A DNA stretch of 64,000 nucleotides from Nereida sp965655635 (lineage in GTDB: Bacteria > Pseudomonadota > Alphaproteobacteria > Rhodobacterales > Rhodobacteraceae). Shown piece after piece: positions 24,476 through 33,823 of this stretch. The stretch spans positions 1 to 64,000 of the forward strand of contig NZ_CBFHHE010000003.1 of assembly GCF_965655635.1 (NCBI RefSeq), in the 5' to 3' direction. How positions within the stretch are numbered: the stretch's first letter is position 1; every line of letters starts with the position of its first letter. The notes beneath the pieces are model-generated. The model did not search any database. It had not been told where the DNA came from and saw only the letters and a program-made list of their open reading frames with translations. Both the position numbers and the translations under genes were made by a program.

Positions 24476-25858
24476 TTAGCGCAGGGCTTTGAGTATGCTT
24501 AATGACGGGTAGCCATCCGGTATTGCGCCCACGCTTCGTTGATATGCGCGGACGGCACTAATCGTGTTTGGTCCTATTTTACCGTCCACGCCTTGGGTGC
24601 TAAAACCCGCAGCGCTTAGCCGTTCTTGCAATTCTTTACGCTCTGCAAATTTCAGGGCGCGGTCACCACGTGGCCATGAAGCGCGGATCGGGCCGCCACC
24701 TTTAAGGCGGTCTCCAAGATGACCGACACCGATCACATAGGCGTCCGCTGTATTATAACGCTCAATCACGTTGAAGTTTTTGAAGATCATAAAGGCTGCA
24801 CCTTGCGCGCCGGCGGGCAAAAGAAGCGAGGCGGCGCCATAATCCCGCACTCTTTCCCCGCTCATATCGCGCACACCAAGGGCCGCCCAGTCTGAGGGCA
24901 TCTTTTTGATCTTCCGGCTTGCCAGTCCATAGTTGAATCCACGTGGCAGCTGTACTTCAACACCCCAAGGCATGCCTTTGACCCAGCCAAAGCGCTTCAA
25001 ATATGCTGCTGTTGATGCAAGCGCATCTGTTGGATCATCAGACCAAATATCGCGCCTGCCGTCGCCTGTGAAATCTACCGCATAGGCCAGATAAGAGGTT
25101 GGGATGAACTGTGTGTGGCCCATTGCGCCCGCCCAAGAGCCGGTCATGTTCCGCGGACTGACGTCACCGTTATCAAGGATCTCAAGCGCTGCGATCAGTT
25201 GCTGTTCAAAGAAGCGGCCGCGTCGACCATCAAAGGCCAAAGTAGCCAGTGCTTCGATAATGTCTTCGTTTCCGCGAAACTCGCCGTAGGCGCTTTCAAG
25301 GCCCCACACGGCTGCAACGATTTCTCGCTCAACGCCGTATTTCGTCTCAATTGCGTCAAAGGATCTTCGGTACTTGCGCAATGCGGCTTTGCCGTTTGTG
25401 ACCCTCGATGCAGAAGCAGCACTATCGAGGTAGTCCCAAATTGTTTTGGTGAATTCAGATTGGTTGCGATCTCGTTCAATAATTTTTGCGTCGTAGCGGA
25501 CGCCTTCAAACGCGTTGTCGATTGTGAGCTGTGAAATACCTTTGGCGCGCGCGCGCGATTTGAACGATCGTACCCAACGGGTAAAGCGTGCGTTGTCTTG
25601 TGTGGTGCTGGCTTGGACCAAAACGGCTTCCTTCTTGGGGGCAACCTGCGTGCTAGCGCTGCGCAATTTGGGCCGAAGGGATCGGCCTTGCAGTAACGTG
25701 ATGGGTTGGGTTGCTTGCGCCGCAGTCAGTTGCACCGCTTGGGGTATTTCGCGCAACGTCGGGCGCAAAGACGAGGTTGGCGCATTGGCTTGCGCAGGCA
25801 AAACGAGCACACATGAAAGTGCAAATGACGCCAAGATCGAAACTTTTAAGCACCGCAT
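24476..25858 (-). CDS. Lytic murein transglycosylase, MltB-type
   Basis: A 460-residue periplasmic enzyme that cuts the MurNAc-GlcNAc bond to form 1,6-anhydromuramyl ends. It has a signal peptide (about 1-25), a low-complexity linker to residue 85, the SLT_2/MltB domain with catalytic Glu in WGLESAYGEFRGN near 189, and GAMGHTQFIPTSYL near 247. A C-terminal peptidoglycan-binding domain runs from about 390 (ELQERLSAAGFSTQGVDGKIG). It lacks a lipobox, so it is likely soluble rather than lipid-anchored. Confidence 0.9.
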   Translation of the reverse strand: MRCLKVSILASFALSCVLVLPAQANAPTSSLRPTLREIPQAVQLTAAQATQPITLLQGRSLRPKLRSASTQVAPKKEAVLVQASTTQDNARFTRWVRSFKSRARAKGISQLTIDNAFEGVRYDAKIIERDRNQSEFTKTIWDYLDSAASASRVTNGKAALRKYRRSFDAIETKYGVEREIVAAVWGLESAYGEFRGNEDIIEALATLAFDGRRGRFFEQQLIAALEILDNGDVSPRNMTGSWAGAMGHTQFIPTSYLAYAVDFTGDGRRDIWSDDPTDALASTAAYLKRFGWVKGMPWGVEVQLPRGFNYGLASRKIKKMPSDWAALGVRDMSGERVRDYGAASLLLPAGAQGAAFMIFKNFNVIERYNTADAYVIGVGHLGDRLKGGGPIRASWPRGDRALKFAERKELQERLSAAGFSTQGVDGKIGPNTISAVRAYQRSVGAIPDGYPSLSILKALR

Positions 25859-25962
25859 AGCATTCAGCCCGCCTGATAAAGTACCCTTGTTCTTAGCAGA
25901 TTAGTCGCCGTTTTTGGGGCAAACGCAAGTGATGCGGCGAATTGTTGCGTGTTCAGGCCTAA

Positions 25963-28248
25963 TCAGCTGCGCGTGCGCGTTACTTTGCGCTTGGTTTTGG
26001 CGGCTTTCTTCTTGAATTTACTGCCCTTTGGTCCCGAAGATTTTCCTTTAGGACCAGTCTTACCTCGGCCATAGCGTTTTTTGCCTGATGGCCCTTTGGC
26101 TATTGTCTCACCATCGATTGTGAGCAGTTCAAGCTCAATCCCGCCAGTCATAGCGACCGCTTCGGCCAGCCGCACGGTAACACGTTGACCGAGGCCGATC
26201 ACACGACCCGTGTCGCTGCCCATCAGGGTTTGTTCATCCGCATCGTGGTGGAAGTATTCAGAGCCAATTGTGCGCACAGGCACCAAACCATCTGCGCCCG
26301 TTTCATCAAGCTTCACAAACAGGCCAAAGCGCGCTACGCCACTAACCCGACCAGAAAATTCGTTACCAACGCGTTCAGTCAAATAGGTGGCAAGATAGCG
26401 ATCAGTTGTGTCGCGCTCAGCAACCATAGAGCGGCGCTCTGTATCGCTGATTTGTTGCGCAGTTTCTTGTAGGTTTTCGATATCAAACGGCGATAAGCCG
26501 TCTTTGTCCCAGCCGTGTGCTGTCACAAGCGCGCGGTGCACAATCAAATCTGCATAGCGGCGAATAGGTGATGTGAAGTGTGCGTAGTTGCGAAGCGCCA
26601 AGCCGAAGTGCCCAAAGTTCTCTGGGAAGTAGTAGGCCTGTTGCATGGATCGCAGGGTGCTAATGTTGATAAGCTCCGCGTGCTCGCCGCCCGCTGCATC
26701 GTTCAGCAATTTGTTGAGATGTCGGGTTTGCAGCACCTGACCCTTGGCCAAATTAAACCCGCTTGATTGTGCGGTTTCCCGCAGGCTTTCCAGCTTTTCT
26801 GGCTTTGGCTCTTCGTGAACGCGGAACAAAAGCGGCTGTTTGCGCGCGATCAGTTCTTCTGCGGCGGCGACATTTGCCAGTACCATGCATTCTTCAATCA
26901 GGCGGTGCGCGTCCAGCCGATCTTTGAAATTCACAGACTGGACCTCGCCGTTTTCCGCCAGCTCAATGCGGCGTTCGGGCAGGTCAAGATCAAGCGGACC
27001 GCGGCGTTTACGTGCCTCAACGAGTGCTTCATAAGCTGCATAAAGTGGGCGGATGACGTCATCCATAAACGGCGCGACACGGTCATTGATGCGGCCATCC
27101 ATCGCCTCTTGGACCTCTTCATAATGAAGGGACGCGTGAGATTTCATCAGCCCGCGCACAAACCGGTGCCGCAGTTTTTCGCCAGAGGCATCAAGCACCA
27201 TTTCAACGGCGATACACGCGCGCGGTACGCCTTCATGCAGACTGCACAGGTCACCAGACAACCGGTCAGGCAGCATCGGCACCACGCGGTCAGGAAAGTA
27301 AGTTGAATTGCCCCGCTTGCGTGCTTCGCGGTCAAGTTCCGAACCCGAGGTGACGTAGTGGGCCACATCGGCAATGGCGACCCAAAGGATATGACCGCCT
27401 GCGTTTGCGGGATCGGGGTCAGCCATGGCAAAACAGGCGTCGTCGTGATCGCGTGCGTCTGATGGATCAATAGTGATCAATAGCAGATCCCGCAGATCGG
27501 TACGTGTGCCTAAGGGGGCGGGTTTGTGGGCGTCTGCCTCCGCCAGCACATCACTGGGAAAATCGTCAGGGATGGCGTGTTGGTGGATGGCGATCAAAGA
27601 CACCGCTTTGGGTGCGGTCGGGTCGCCAAGTCGCGCTGTAATTCGTGCCCGTGGCAGACCCATGCGGCCCTTGGGACCGGCGGCTTCGCCTTCGACCAAC
27701 TCACCGTCTTTTGCGCCACCCGTGGCATCTGAGGCCACTGTCCATTCGCGATCTTGCTTTTTGTCTATTGGTTTGATGCGTCCATCTTCGGCGGACTTTT
27801 TGAAGATGCCGACAACTTTTGCAGCCGCTTGCCCAATGCGCCGAATAACGCGGGCCTCATAGGTATGATCGCCGCCTTTTACTTCGGTCAGCTTGCCCAA
27901 AATGCGATCACCGGCACCAAGTGCAGGATCAGTTGCGCGCAAAATCATGAGAACTATGGGCTCAACACCTTCGCCGTGCCATTCCAGCGGACGTGCAAAA
28001 AGGTCACCATCAGCGTTTGGTGCAAGCACCTGCAACCCAGAGACGGGCGGTAACTTTTCAGGATCAGAATAACTGCGCTTGCGCTTGGCCAGATGACCCT
28101 CTGTTTCAAGCTCTTTGAGCATTCGCTTTAGGTCGATGCGGGCAGCCCCTTTGATGCCAAACGCACGCGCGATATCGCGCTTGTTGGATCGGGTCGGGTT
28201 ATCTTCGATCCATTGTAGCAGATCGGCGCGTGTAGGAAGTGTGCTCAT
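25963..28248 (-). CDS. rnr: Ribonuclease R
   Basis: A 761-residue RNB-family 3'-5' exoribonuclease. Domains in order: N-terminal winged helix (about 1-60), cold-shock domains, catalytic RNB with the metal-binding aspartates in TIDPSDARDHDDACFAM near 258-274, an S1 domain (GRVSGVARFGLFVKLDETGADGL near 645), and a long Lys/Arg/Gly-rich tail (about 715-761). RNase R degrades structured RNA and, with tmRNA, non-stop mRNAs. Its presence in the same window as arfB is a functional echo rather than operon linkage. Confidence 0.96.
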   Translation of the reverse strand: MSTLPTRADLLQWIEDNPTRSNKRDIARAFGIKGAARIDLKRMLKELETEGHLAKRKRSYSDPEKLPPVSGLQVLAPNADGDLFARPLEWHGEGVEPIVLMILRATDPALGAGDRILGKLTEVKGGDHTYEARVIRRIGQAAAKVVGIFKKSAEDGRIKPIDKKQDREWTVASDATGGAKDGELVEGEAAGPKGRMGLPRARITARLGDPTAPKAVSLIAIHQHAIPDDFPSDVLAEADAHKPAPLGTRTDLRDLLLITIDPSDARDHDDACFAMADPDPANAGGHILWVAIADVAHYVTSGSELDREARKRGNSTYFPDRVVPMLPDRLSGDLCSLHEGVPRACIAVEMVLDASGEKLRHRFVRGLMKSHASLHYEEVQEAMDGRINDRVAPFMDDVIRPLYAAYEALVEARKRRGPLDLDLPERRIELAENGEVQSVNFKDRLDAHRLIEECMVLANVAAAEELIARKQPLLFRVHEEPKPEKLESLRETAQSSGFNLAKGQVLQTRHLNKLLNDAAGGEHAELINISTLRSMQQAYYFPENFGHFGLALRNYAHFTSPIRRYADLIVHRALVTAHGWDKDGLSPFDIENLQETAQQISDTERRSMVAERDTTDRYLATYLTERVGNEFSGRVSGVARFGLFVKLDETGADGLVPVRTIGSEYFHHDADEQTLMGSDTGRVIGLGQRVTVRLAEAVAMTGGIELELLTIDGETIAKGPSGKKRYGRGKTGPKGKSSGPKGSKFKKKAAKTKRKVTRTRS

Positions 28249-28271
28249 AGGCCGAGGCTTATCACGTCCTG

Positions 28272-29417
28272 CTATGCGAAGTAATCCCGAAGGATGCGTG
28301 CATAGATTGTTTTGAGTTGGTGGATATGGGCAATCTCAACGTGTTCATCGACTTGGTGCATTGATTTGCCAACCAGCCCAAATTCAACAACTTGGCAATG
28401 ATCTTTGACAAAGCGCGCATCGGACGTGCCGCCAGACGTGGACAGCGTCGGTACGCGGTTTGTCTCAGCCTGAACAGCGGCGGCCACCATATCGGATAGT
28501 GCACCCGGAGGCGTGATGAAGCTCTCACCGCTGATCTTGATGTCTACTGAAACGTCAATTTCGAAGGCCTTGCTTATTTCGGCGGCCTCGGCATGCAGCC
28601 ATTCAGAAACAGTTTCACCGCTGTGCAGGTCATTGAACCGGATGTTCACAGCGGCTGTTGCCGCGGCAGGTATGACGTTTGTTGCGGGGTTGCCCGTATC
28701 GATTGTGACGACGGCGATGGTCGATGGGTCAAAGTGATCGCTACCTTGGTCCAGCTCATGGCTTGCGATGCGGTCAACGAGGCGCGCAATGGCAGGAAGC
28801 GGGTTGTTGGCGCGATGCGGGTACGCCGCGTGCCCCTGTTTGCCAGTCACCGTGAACCACGCAGTGAGCGAACCGCGACGCCCAATTTTCATCATGTCAC
28901 CCATCTCATCAGGGCAGGTCGGCTCACCAACAAGGCAGACGGACATCTGTTCGTTCTGTGCGTCCATCCACTCTAGCAAAGCGATGGTTCCGTCCAATGC
29001 GGGGCCTTCTTCGTCGCCTGTAATTGCCAAAATCAACGAGCCGTCGGGCGGTGTGTCGCGAACGTGGTCAATGGCGGCTGCTGCAAATGCTGCTACGCCT
29101 GATTTCATGTCAGTTGTGCCACGGCCATACATCGTACCGTCCACAACCTCGGCGCCAAAAGGGTCAAATTTCCAGGCGACTGCGTCGCCGATTGGAACCA
29201 CATCCGTGTGACCATTAAAGCCAAACGTTTTGCTATGGCCTTTGGTTCCCCAACGGGCGAATAGGTTTGCGGTCTCACCACGGTCAACGCGGCTACATTC
29301 AAACCCCGCCTCAGAAAGTAGCTTTTCAAGCAACACAAGCGCGCCGCCTTCCGTGGGCGTTACACTGGGGCAACGCACAAGATCGGCGGTAAGCTGAACG
29401 GGATCGACTGGGGACAT
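28272..29417 (-). CDS. dapE: Succinyl-diaminopimelate desuccinylase
   Basis: A 381-residue M20-family zinc enzyme that hydrolyses N-succinyl-LL-DAP in the lysine/peptidoglycan DAP route. First metal motif FGFNGHTDVVPIGD near 64-77, catalytic Glu in ITGDEEGPALDGT near 131, and final GGTSDARFVKD near 346-356 typical of DapE. It sits about 24 bases upstream of rnr-side sequence on the same strand as dapD, but separated from dapD by the opposite-strand receptor-channel gene. Confidence 0.94.
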   Translation of the reverse strand: MSPVDPVQLTADLVRCPSVTPTEGGALVLLEKLLSEAGFECSRVDRGETANLFARWGTKGHSKTFGFNGHTDVVPIGDAVAWKFDPFGAEVVDGTMYGRGTTDMKSGVAAFAAAAIDHVRDTPPDGSLILAITGDEEGPALDGTIALLEWMDAQNEQMSVCLVGEPTCPDEMGDMMKIGRRGSLTAWFTVTGKQGHAAYPHRANNPLPAIARLVDRIASHELDQGSDHFDPSTIAVVTIDTGNPATNVIPAAATAAVNIRFNDLHSGETVSEWLHAEAAEISKAFEIDVSVDIKISGESFITPPGALSDMVAAAVQAETNRVPTLSTSGGTSDARFVKDHCQVVEFGLVGKSMHQVDEHVEIAHIHQLKTIYARILRDYFA

Positions 29418-29537
29418 TAGCGCACCTGACTGTTGTAGACAGCTTTACCTACCGCCGGGCGTAGGCGGATGCAAACCTAAGCACAGGTGTCACGCTTGAG
29501 CCTTTGCAATGGCGCTTTGCTGAGTTAGGTATTTGGC

Positions 29538-30599
29538 ATGTTTTATCAGTTTTTTGTTACCCTTGCTTTGATTGTTTTGCCAACCGTTGGCACCCCCCAG
29601 TCATTTGACCCCATTGTCGTCGCGACAGTCACGCGTGCACCCTTTTCACTTGTGGAAGGGGGCAAAGAGACCGGATTTAGTGTCGATCTGTGGAGTGAAG
29701 TGGCTCAGGGTATTGGCCGTGAAACCAAAATTATCCGGTTTGAGCAGTTTGCGGATATGCTGGACGCAGTTGAGACAGGGCGAGCGGATTTAGCAGTTGC
29801 GAACATCTCGGTTACGTCTGCGCGAGAAGAAGCATTTGATTTCTCGCGCCCTATTTTTGCCAGCGGTTTACAGATCATGGTGCCGGCGGGTGGCAATAGC
29901 CTTAGCATCTGGTCCATTCTGTTTTCGACGGATGTGTTGCTGGCGGTCATCGGGGCGTTTGCGTTGTTGTTTGGCGGCGGCATGATCATGTGGCGCCTTG
30001 AACGTAATGCGCAGCCGTATTTTGAAGGCACCGCCAAACAGATGGCGTTTCCGGCGTTTTGGTGGGCGCTTAATCTGGTGGTGAATGGTGGCTTTGAGGA
30101 GCGGGTACCACGGACCGCTTTGGGGCGCATTTTGGGCACATTTCTGGTGGTTGCATCGTTGTTTCTTGTGTCTGTTTTTGTGGCGAAAATTACATCGGTT
30201 TTGACGGTGAATGCGATTACATCATCGATTAACGGACCGGATGATCTTTATGGGCAGCGGGTTGCAACAGTTGAAGGTTCGACCGCGGCGGCGTTTTTGG
30301 ATGGGCGCGATATCCGCCATGTTGGGTATGAAGGGTTGGGCGGTCTGCTTGAGGCATTTGAAAGCGGCAAAGCAGACGCTGCGGTTTTCGATAGTCCAGT
30401 TTTGACCTACTACACCTCAATGATAGGTGAGGGTGTCGGACAGATGGCGGGGCCTGTGTTTATGCGCGAAAACTATGGCTTTGCTCTGGCCTCGGGTAGC
30501 AGTCTTGCAGAGCCCGTGAACAGGCTGCTGCTGCGCTTGTGCGAAGATGGAACCTACGCGCGCCTTTATCGAAAATGGTTTGGAACGAACCCGCAGTAA
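29538..30599 (+). CDS. GluR0-like ligand-gated ion channel / solute-binding protein
   Basis: 353 residues with the layout of a prokaryotic ionotropic glutamate receptor: signal peptide (1-21), first half of a periplasmic binding domain (25-120, with the ligand-contact stretch SVTSAREEAFDFSRP near 91-105), a membrane helix (130-151), a re-entrant pore helix and filter-like loop (172-190, AFWWALNLVVNGGFEE), a second full helix (198-222, VFVAKITSVLTVN) and the second binding half (232-350). Known GluR0 has a potassium-type filter; here the loop is NGGFEE, so ion selectivity is not predictable. A binding protein without channel activity remains possible. Confidence 0.75.
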   Translation: MFYQFFVTLALIVLPTVGTPQSFDPIVVATVTRAPFSLVEGGKETGFSVDLWSEVAQGIGRETKIIRFEQFADMLDAVETGRADLAVANISVTSAREEAFDFSRPIFASGLQIMVPAGGNSLSIWSILFSTDVLLAVIGAFALLFGGGMIMWRLERNAQPYFEGTAKQMAFPAFWWALNLVVNGGFEERVPRTALGRILGTFLVVASLFLVSVFVAKITSVLTVNAITSSINGPDDLYGQRVATVEGSTAAAFLDGRDIRHVGYEGLGGLLEAFESGKADAAVFDSPVLTYYTSMIGEGVGQMAGPVFMRENYGFALASGSSLAEPVNRLLLRLCEDGTYARLYRKWFGTNPQ

Positions 30600-30615
30600 G
30601 GCACGTTGGCCCCAG

Positions 30616-30960
30616 TTATTTCTGTTCGTCAAAGAATGGGGTTAGTTGTGCCACAACGACCGAGTTTTCGTCCAAGGCGCGCTGCATCAAGGCGCGCTCA
30701 TCATCCGAAATATTGTGCCCTTCAGCAAGACGTTCTTCAAGCGTGCCATAGCCGGAAACATCCAATGGGGCGAGGTCTGCTTGCTTCAAGATAGCAACGG
30801 CCTCTCGTACTGCTTCGGCCTCATCAACGCCCGATGAATAAAGCATAAGCGCCCCGCCGGTTGCCCCGTCTGGCAAGCCGTCGCCATCCTTGCGGCCCAC
30901 TTGGACCAGCAAGGTATAGGCGAAGTGGGGACGCTTTTCTTTTTTGGGTTTATCAGTCAC
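30616..30960 (-). CDS. Conserved hypothetical protein downstream of dapD
   Basis: A 114-residue acidic soluble protein with no signal or membrane segment, beginning with GTG inside the dapD end (eight-base overlap GTGACTGA), so translation is coupled to dapD. The N-terminal half, HFAYTLLVQVGRKDG, looks like a small alpha/beta domain. No family recognised. Coupling suggests a role linked to the DAP pathway, but nothing in the sequence says what. Confidence 0.65.
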   Translation of the reverse strand: MTDKPKKEKRPHFAYTLLVQVGRKDGDGLPDGATGGALMLYSSGVDEAEAVREAVAILKQADLAPLDVSGYGTLEERLAEGHNISDDERALMQRALDENSVVVAQLTPFFDEQK

Positions 30961-31780
30961 GCAACAGCTCGTTGATAGATGTCTTTGAGCGGGTTTTTGC
31001 GTCCACCTTTTTCACGATCACGGCACAGTAAAGGTGCACGCCGTTTTTGGACGGCATTGAGCCTGCGACAACAACGGAACCTGCGGGCACTTCGCCGTAA
31101 AAGACATCGCCTGTTTCGCGGTCAAGGATCTTTGTCGATTGGCCAATGAACACACCCATACCCAAAACAGAGCCTTCGCGCACGATGCAGCCCTCAACAA
31201 CTTCAGAGCGCGCGCCGATGAAACAATTGTCTTCAATGATTGTCGGGCCGGCCTGCATTGGCTCCAACACGCCGCCGATGCCAACGCCGCCAGACAGGTG
31301 AACGTTTTTGCCGATTTGCGCGCAGGAGCCAACAGTTGCCCATGTATCAACCATGGTGCCTTCGTCGACATAAGCACCGAGGTTCACAAATGATGGCATC
31401 AACACAACACCTGGCGCGATAAACGCTGATTTGCGCACAACACAGTTTGGCACCGCGCGGAAGCCTGCGTCTTTCCACTCAGCGTCGCCCCAGCCTTTGA
31501 ATTTACTGTCAACTTTATCCCACCAGCCAGCGCCTTGTGGGCCACCTTCGTGCTGTTCCATGTCTTTGATGCGGAAGCCCAAAAGTACGGCCTTTTTCGC
31601 CCACTGGTTCACATGCCAGCTGCCATCATCGGTCTTTTCAGCGACACGCAGTTTGCCGCTATCCAAAGCAGCCAATGTGCTTTCAATGGCATCGCGGGTT
31701 TCGCCAGTGGTGGACGGTGTGATGGTATCACGTGCATCCCATGCAGCTTCAATGGCGGTCTCGAGTTGGGCGTTTGACAT
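30953..31780 (-). CDS. dapD: Tetrahydrodipicolinate N-succinyltransferase
   Basis: A 275-residue left-handed beta-helix transferase, adding succinyl from succinyl-CoA in the DAP route. Family segments are ITPSTTGETRDAIESTL near 19-35, FRAVPNCVVRKSAFIAPGVVLMPSFVNLGAYV with hexapeptide repeats near 95-126, and HLSGGVGIGGVLEPMQAGPTIIEDNCFIGARSEVVEG near 150-186. The start at 31780 is preferred; the track upstream adds nine unlike residues. Pairs functionally with dapE. Confidence 0.96.
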   Translation of the reverse strand: MSNAQLETAIEAAWDARDTITPSTTGETRDAIESTLAALDSGKLRVAEKTDDGSWHVNQWAKKAVLLGFRIKDMEQHEGGPQGAGWWDKVDSKFKGWGDAEWKDAGFRAVPNCVVRKSAFIAPGVVLMPSFVNLGAYVDEGTMVDTWATVGSCAQIGKNVHLSGGVGIGGVLEPMQAGPTIIEDNCFIGARSEVVEGCIVREGSVLGMGVFIGQSTKILDRETGDVFYGEVPAGSVVVAGSMPSKNGVHLYCAVIVKKVDAKTRSKTSINELLRD

Positions 31781-31864
31781 GTGTCTCTCCAATTGGTGAC
31801 TGGTCACAGATTATCGGTGGATATAGACACAAGGGGTAATCGGCGCAATCAGGAAGGCCATTCT

Positions 31865-32701
31865 ATGACGAAGCACCGCAAGCATACTTTACGCGGCAGT
31901 ACCGAAGACCGTGAAGCCGCCAGCCATATCCCTGATACGCCACAAACGCGCAGCCCTGGTTATGCGCTAGCGTTTGCTGATGACGCGTTTATGTGCCGTG
32001 AAGAGTTGCGCCCCATGCGCCTTCAGCTTGAGTTGCTAAAGCCCGAACTTGGTCTGGATGAAGAAGGCGTCAAATCAACGGTCGTGATGTTTGGCGGTGC
32101 GCGCATTGTTGAGCCATCAAAAAAGGCTGAGGCCCGTACCAAAACGCTCGCTGATCTATCGGTGTTTTATGACGAGGCGCGCGAGTTTGCCCGGCTGATG
32201 ACCCTTAAGGGCAGTGATGGTGAGAACATGATCGTCACGGGTGGTGGCCCCGGCGTCATGGAGGCCGGAAATCGCGGTGCGCTTGATGCGGGCGGCCGAT
32301 CAATCGGTCTGAATATTGTGTTGCCGTTTGAACAAGCGCCGAATGAATATGTGACGCCCGAGCTTTGTTATAACTTTCATTATTTTGCGATCCGCAAGAT
32401 GCACTTTTTGATGCGCGCCAAAGCGATCACCGTGTTTCCGGGTGGTTTTGGCACCCTTGATGAGCTGTTTGAGGCACTGACGCTTATTCAAACAGGCCGG
32501 ATGGAGCGCGTGCCATTCTTACTGTTTGGTCGCGCGTTTTGGGAAAAAATTATCAATTGGGACGCATTGGCGGATGCGGGCACGATTGCTGCTGATGATC
32601 TGGATCTGTTCCGCTTTGTCGATACCGCCGCAGAGGCTGTTGAGTTGATTGAGACGTGGGACGGCGCGGGCGAAAAGCGCGGCACCATCCCGGGTCGGTA
32701 A
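31865..32701 (+). CDS. LOG family protein (Rossmann-fold nucleotide hydrolase)
   Basis: A 278-residue protein of the TIGR00730/LOG superfamily with MIVTGGGPGVMEAGNRGA near residues 121-138 and the hallmark FPGGFGTLDELFEALT near 195-210 (PGGxGTxxE). Family members cleave the N-glycosidic bond of nucleoside monophosphates; the plant homologue activates cytokinins, bacterial ones include PpnN-type nucleosidases. The longer N-terminal extension (about 75 residues) marks the large type. Start at 31865 (MTKHRK) chosen over an upstream frame that would overlap dapD's leader. Confidence 0.86.
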   Translation: MTKHRKHTLRGSTEDREAASHIPDTPQTRSPGYALAFADDAFMCREELRPMRLQLELLKPELGLDEEGVKSTVVMFGGARIVEPSKKAEARTKTLADLSVFYDEAREFARLMTLKGSDGENMIVTGGGPGVMEAGNRGALDAGGRSIGLNIVLPFEQAPNEYVTPELCYNFHYFAIRKMHFLMRAKAITVFPGGFGTLDELFEALTLIQTGRMERVPFLLFGRAFWEKIINWDALADAGTIAADDLDLFRFVDTAAEAVELIETWDGAGEKRGTIPGR

Positions 32702-33718
32702 TTACCTGTGTAGAGTGTCCCCTGCTGAGATTACCGGCTCAAGCTCAATGATCTGTGGGTCTTGGGGTGCATCCGCGCTGTAGCGTGCGGCGATGATTTC
32801 TGCCGCTTTGCGACCAATTTCAAGACGGCACGCATCCATCGTCGCCAGCTTGGCAGGTAGGCCTTGCAGCAACTCAACCCCGTTAAAACCCGCCAGCCCC
32901 ACATCGGACGGAACATCAACGCCCTTCTCGCGCAAATGCAGGAGGCCACCCGCACCAATCATGTCATTTGAATAATAAAGGAAATCCAAATCGGGCGTAC
33001 GCGACAGAATTGCCTCTGTCATCTCGCGGCCCTTAGCAAGGGCTGAGCCGCCGTCGTAAAATTCCTGATCTGCGATCTCAATACCGTGCTTTGCAAGCGT
33101 TTCTGTGAACCCTTCAAACCTTTTGCGGGCGCGGTGGTCCATGGGCATTTTGGTGCCAAGAAAACCAATCCGTTTATATCCTTCTTTCGCAATTGCCTTA
33201 GCCATCATTCGGCCAGCGCGCCTGTGCGAAATCCCAACGCAGCTGTCGACGGGTGTGCCATCTACGTCCATAATTTCGACGATTGGGATGCCACTTGCCT
33301 TCATCATGGCCCGGGACGCATCAGAGTGTTCAAGGCCGGCGATGATAACGCCCGAAGGACGCCATGACAGCATCTCGAAAAGGACCTGTTCTTCTTTGCC
33401 GGGCTTGTAATGTGTGATGCCGACAACTGGCTGTAAGTCAGTCTGGTCCAACACTTCACTAATGCCCATCATCACTTCTGGGAAGACCATGTTGGACATC
33501 GATGGAATGATGACTGCAACTAGATTGACCCGCTGCGATGCAAGTGAGCCTGCGATTTTGTTGGGAACATAACCAAGCTCTTTGGCGGCGGCTAAAACCT
33601 TCTCGCGGGTAGAGGTCGATACATCCCCGCGGTTACGTAGCACGCGGCTAACAGTCATTTCAGAAACGCCCGATGCTTCAGATACATCGCGCAGGGTAAG
33701 TGGCCTTTTAGACGTCAC
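32702..33718 (-). CDS. LacI/GntR-type transcriptional regulator
   Basis: A 338-residue regulator. The N-terminal helix-turn-helix LTLRDVSEASGVSEMTVSRVLRN (residues 7-29) and hinge helix IAGSLASQRV (about 51-60) are followed by a periplasmic-binding-like sugar domain (62-338). It resembles gluconate-type GntR repressors in the ITHYKPGKEEQ stretch, but the effector is not proven. No catabolic genes are adjacent, so it acts in trans or only on itself here. A good palindromic operator lies 33 bases upstream of its start, implying autoregulation. Confidence 0.88.
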   Translation of the reverse strand: MTSKRPLTLRDVSEASGVSEMTVSRVLRNRGDVSTSTREKVLAAAKELGYVPNKIAGSLASQRVNLVAVIIPSMSNMVFPEVMMGISEVLDQTDLQPVVGITHYKPGKEEQVLFEMLSWRPSGVIIAGLEHSDASRAMMKASGIPIVEIMDVDGTPVDSCVGISHRRAGRMMAKAIAKEGYKRIGFLGTKMPMDHRARKRFEGFTETLAKHGIEIADQEFYDGGSALAKGREMTEAILSRTPDLDFLYYSNDMIGAGGLLHLREKGVDVPSDVGLAGFNGVELLQGLPAKLATMDACRLEIGRKAAEIIAARYSADAPQDPQIIELEPVISAGDTLHR

Positions 33719-33750
33719 AGTGGTCGTCCCTCAGTATGTCAATCTGTTGA

Positions 33751-33767
33751 ATGTTAGCGGCTATCAT
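33751..33767. promoter_or_regulatory. Operator-like palindrome for the LacI-type regulator
   Basis: ATGTTAGC-G-GCTATCAT: two 8-base half-sites that match at seven of eight positions around a central G. This is the usual layout of LacI-family sites with a central CG-rich core. Placed upstream of the regulator's own start, it most likely mediates autorepression. Confidence 0.6.
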
Positions 33768-33823
33768 TAACAAAGTCCAAGGGTTGAATGGAGCAGGCAT
33801 TTATCCGATGGTCACATTCGCAC

